64,000 nucleotides of DNA from Deinococcus humi (GTDB lineage: Bacteria; Deinococcota; Deinococci; Deinococcales; Deinococcaceae), in the NCBI RefSeq assembly GCF_014201875.1, contig NZ_JACHFL010000005.1:248001-312000 (forward strand), given 5' to 3'. Each line of letters starts with the position of its first letter. Position 1 is the stretch's first letter. The notes under the pieces are model-generated. The model was not told the origin of the DNA, did no database searches, and was given only the letters and a program-made list of their open reading frames with translations. Shown piece by piece: positions 63,956 to 64,000 of the stretch. The position numbers and the translations under genes are program-made.

Positions 63956-64000
63956 TCAGCGGCGCTGACGCTGGATGTACACGGCGACCAGGATGATCAC
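63956..64000 (-). CDS. Second ABC permease (C-terminal end only)
   Basis: The window edge cuts this gene. The last 14 residues, VIILVAVYIQRQRR and stop, look like the end of a membrane permease: a hydrophobic run then basic residues. Its place just upstream of the YjfF-type permease supports a partner permease. Confidence 0.55.
   Translation of the reverse strand: MIILVAVYIQRQRR

Overview
This 64 kb window is GC-rich, densely coded DNA that looks like a Deinococcus chromosome or large replicon. The genus is inferred from several things: a DUF2382/PRC-barrel stress-protein pair, an archaeal-type phosphoglycerate mutase, an XPB helicase next to a Bax1-like nuclease, decayed transposases, and many genes without a Shine-Dalgarno that carry a TANNNT -10 box 5-8 bases before the start codon. 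The last pattern matches the leaderless transcription reported as widespread in Deinococcus. No rRNA gene, CRISPR array or intact insertion sequence was seen.

Layout. 1-22 kb is mostly housekeeping: an M20 peptidase cut by the window edge, a PurN-like formyltransferase, alkaline phosphatase, a three-gene ABC exporter-like operon (DUF3299-like protein, ATPase, FtsX-type permease), a DEAD-box helicase with an RGG-rich tail, a secreted beta-helix protein, a 2H phosphoesterase, RdgB/HAM1, SufE next to a two-domain sulfurtransferase, exonuclease III, a BenE transporter divergent from a MocR-type regulator with a repeated operator-like site, the DUF2382 pair, ApgM, and a membrane-anchored nitrilase homologue whose catalytic Cys is replaced by Ser. 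Three tRNA genes (Ser-UGA, Ser-GCU, Arg-ACG) and a strong terminator follow.

22.4-36.1 kb may be an old island. The 3' end of tRNA-Arg (22415-22449) is repeated in degenerate form at 36060-36093. Between them lie a secreted TPR protein with codon use unlike its neighbours, two secreted beta-propeller proteins, a membrane GGDEF-EAL protein, an amidase with an acetyltransferase, an IS630-type transposase remnant, and an FAD monooxygenase/epoxide hydrolase operon. No integrase remains.

36-45 kb is patchy. It holds an RSH-like HD hydrolase, a perfect 21-bp inverted repeat ending in a T-run, a tandem GNAT protein, a broken transposase, the XPB-Bax1 operon and about 1.4 kb of decayed DNA. 44-54 kb holds a secreted two-part protein, two large tandem BTAD/AAA regulators, a 64-residue protein and an 840-residue lipoprotein. 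53-64 kb holds an MFS transporter, a PadR regulator coupled to a membrane protein, the principal sigma factor, RidA, a bacterial SET-domain protein, small membrane and hypothetical proteins, and the end of a sugar ABC transporter operon that continues into a PhyH-type dioxygenase.

All function calls rest on reading motifs by eye. No database search or structure prediction was run.
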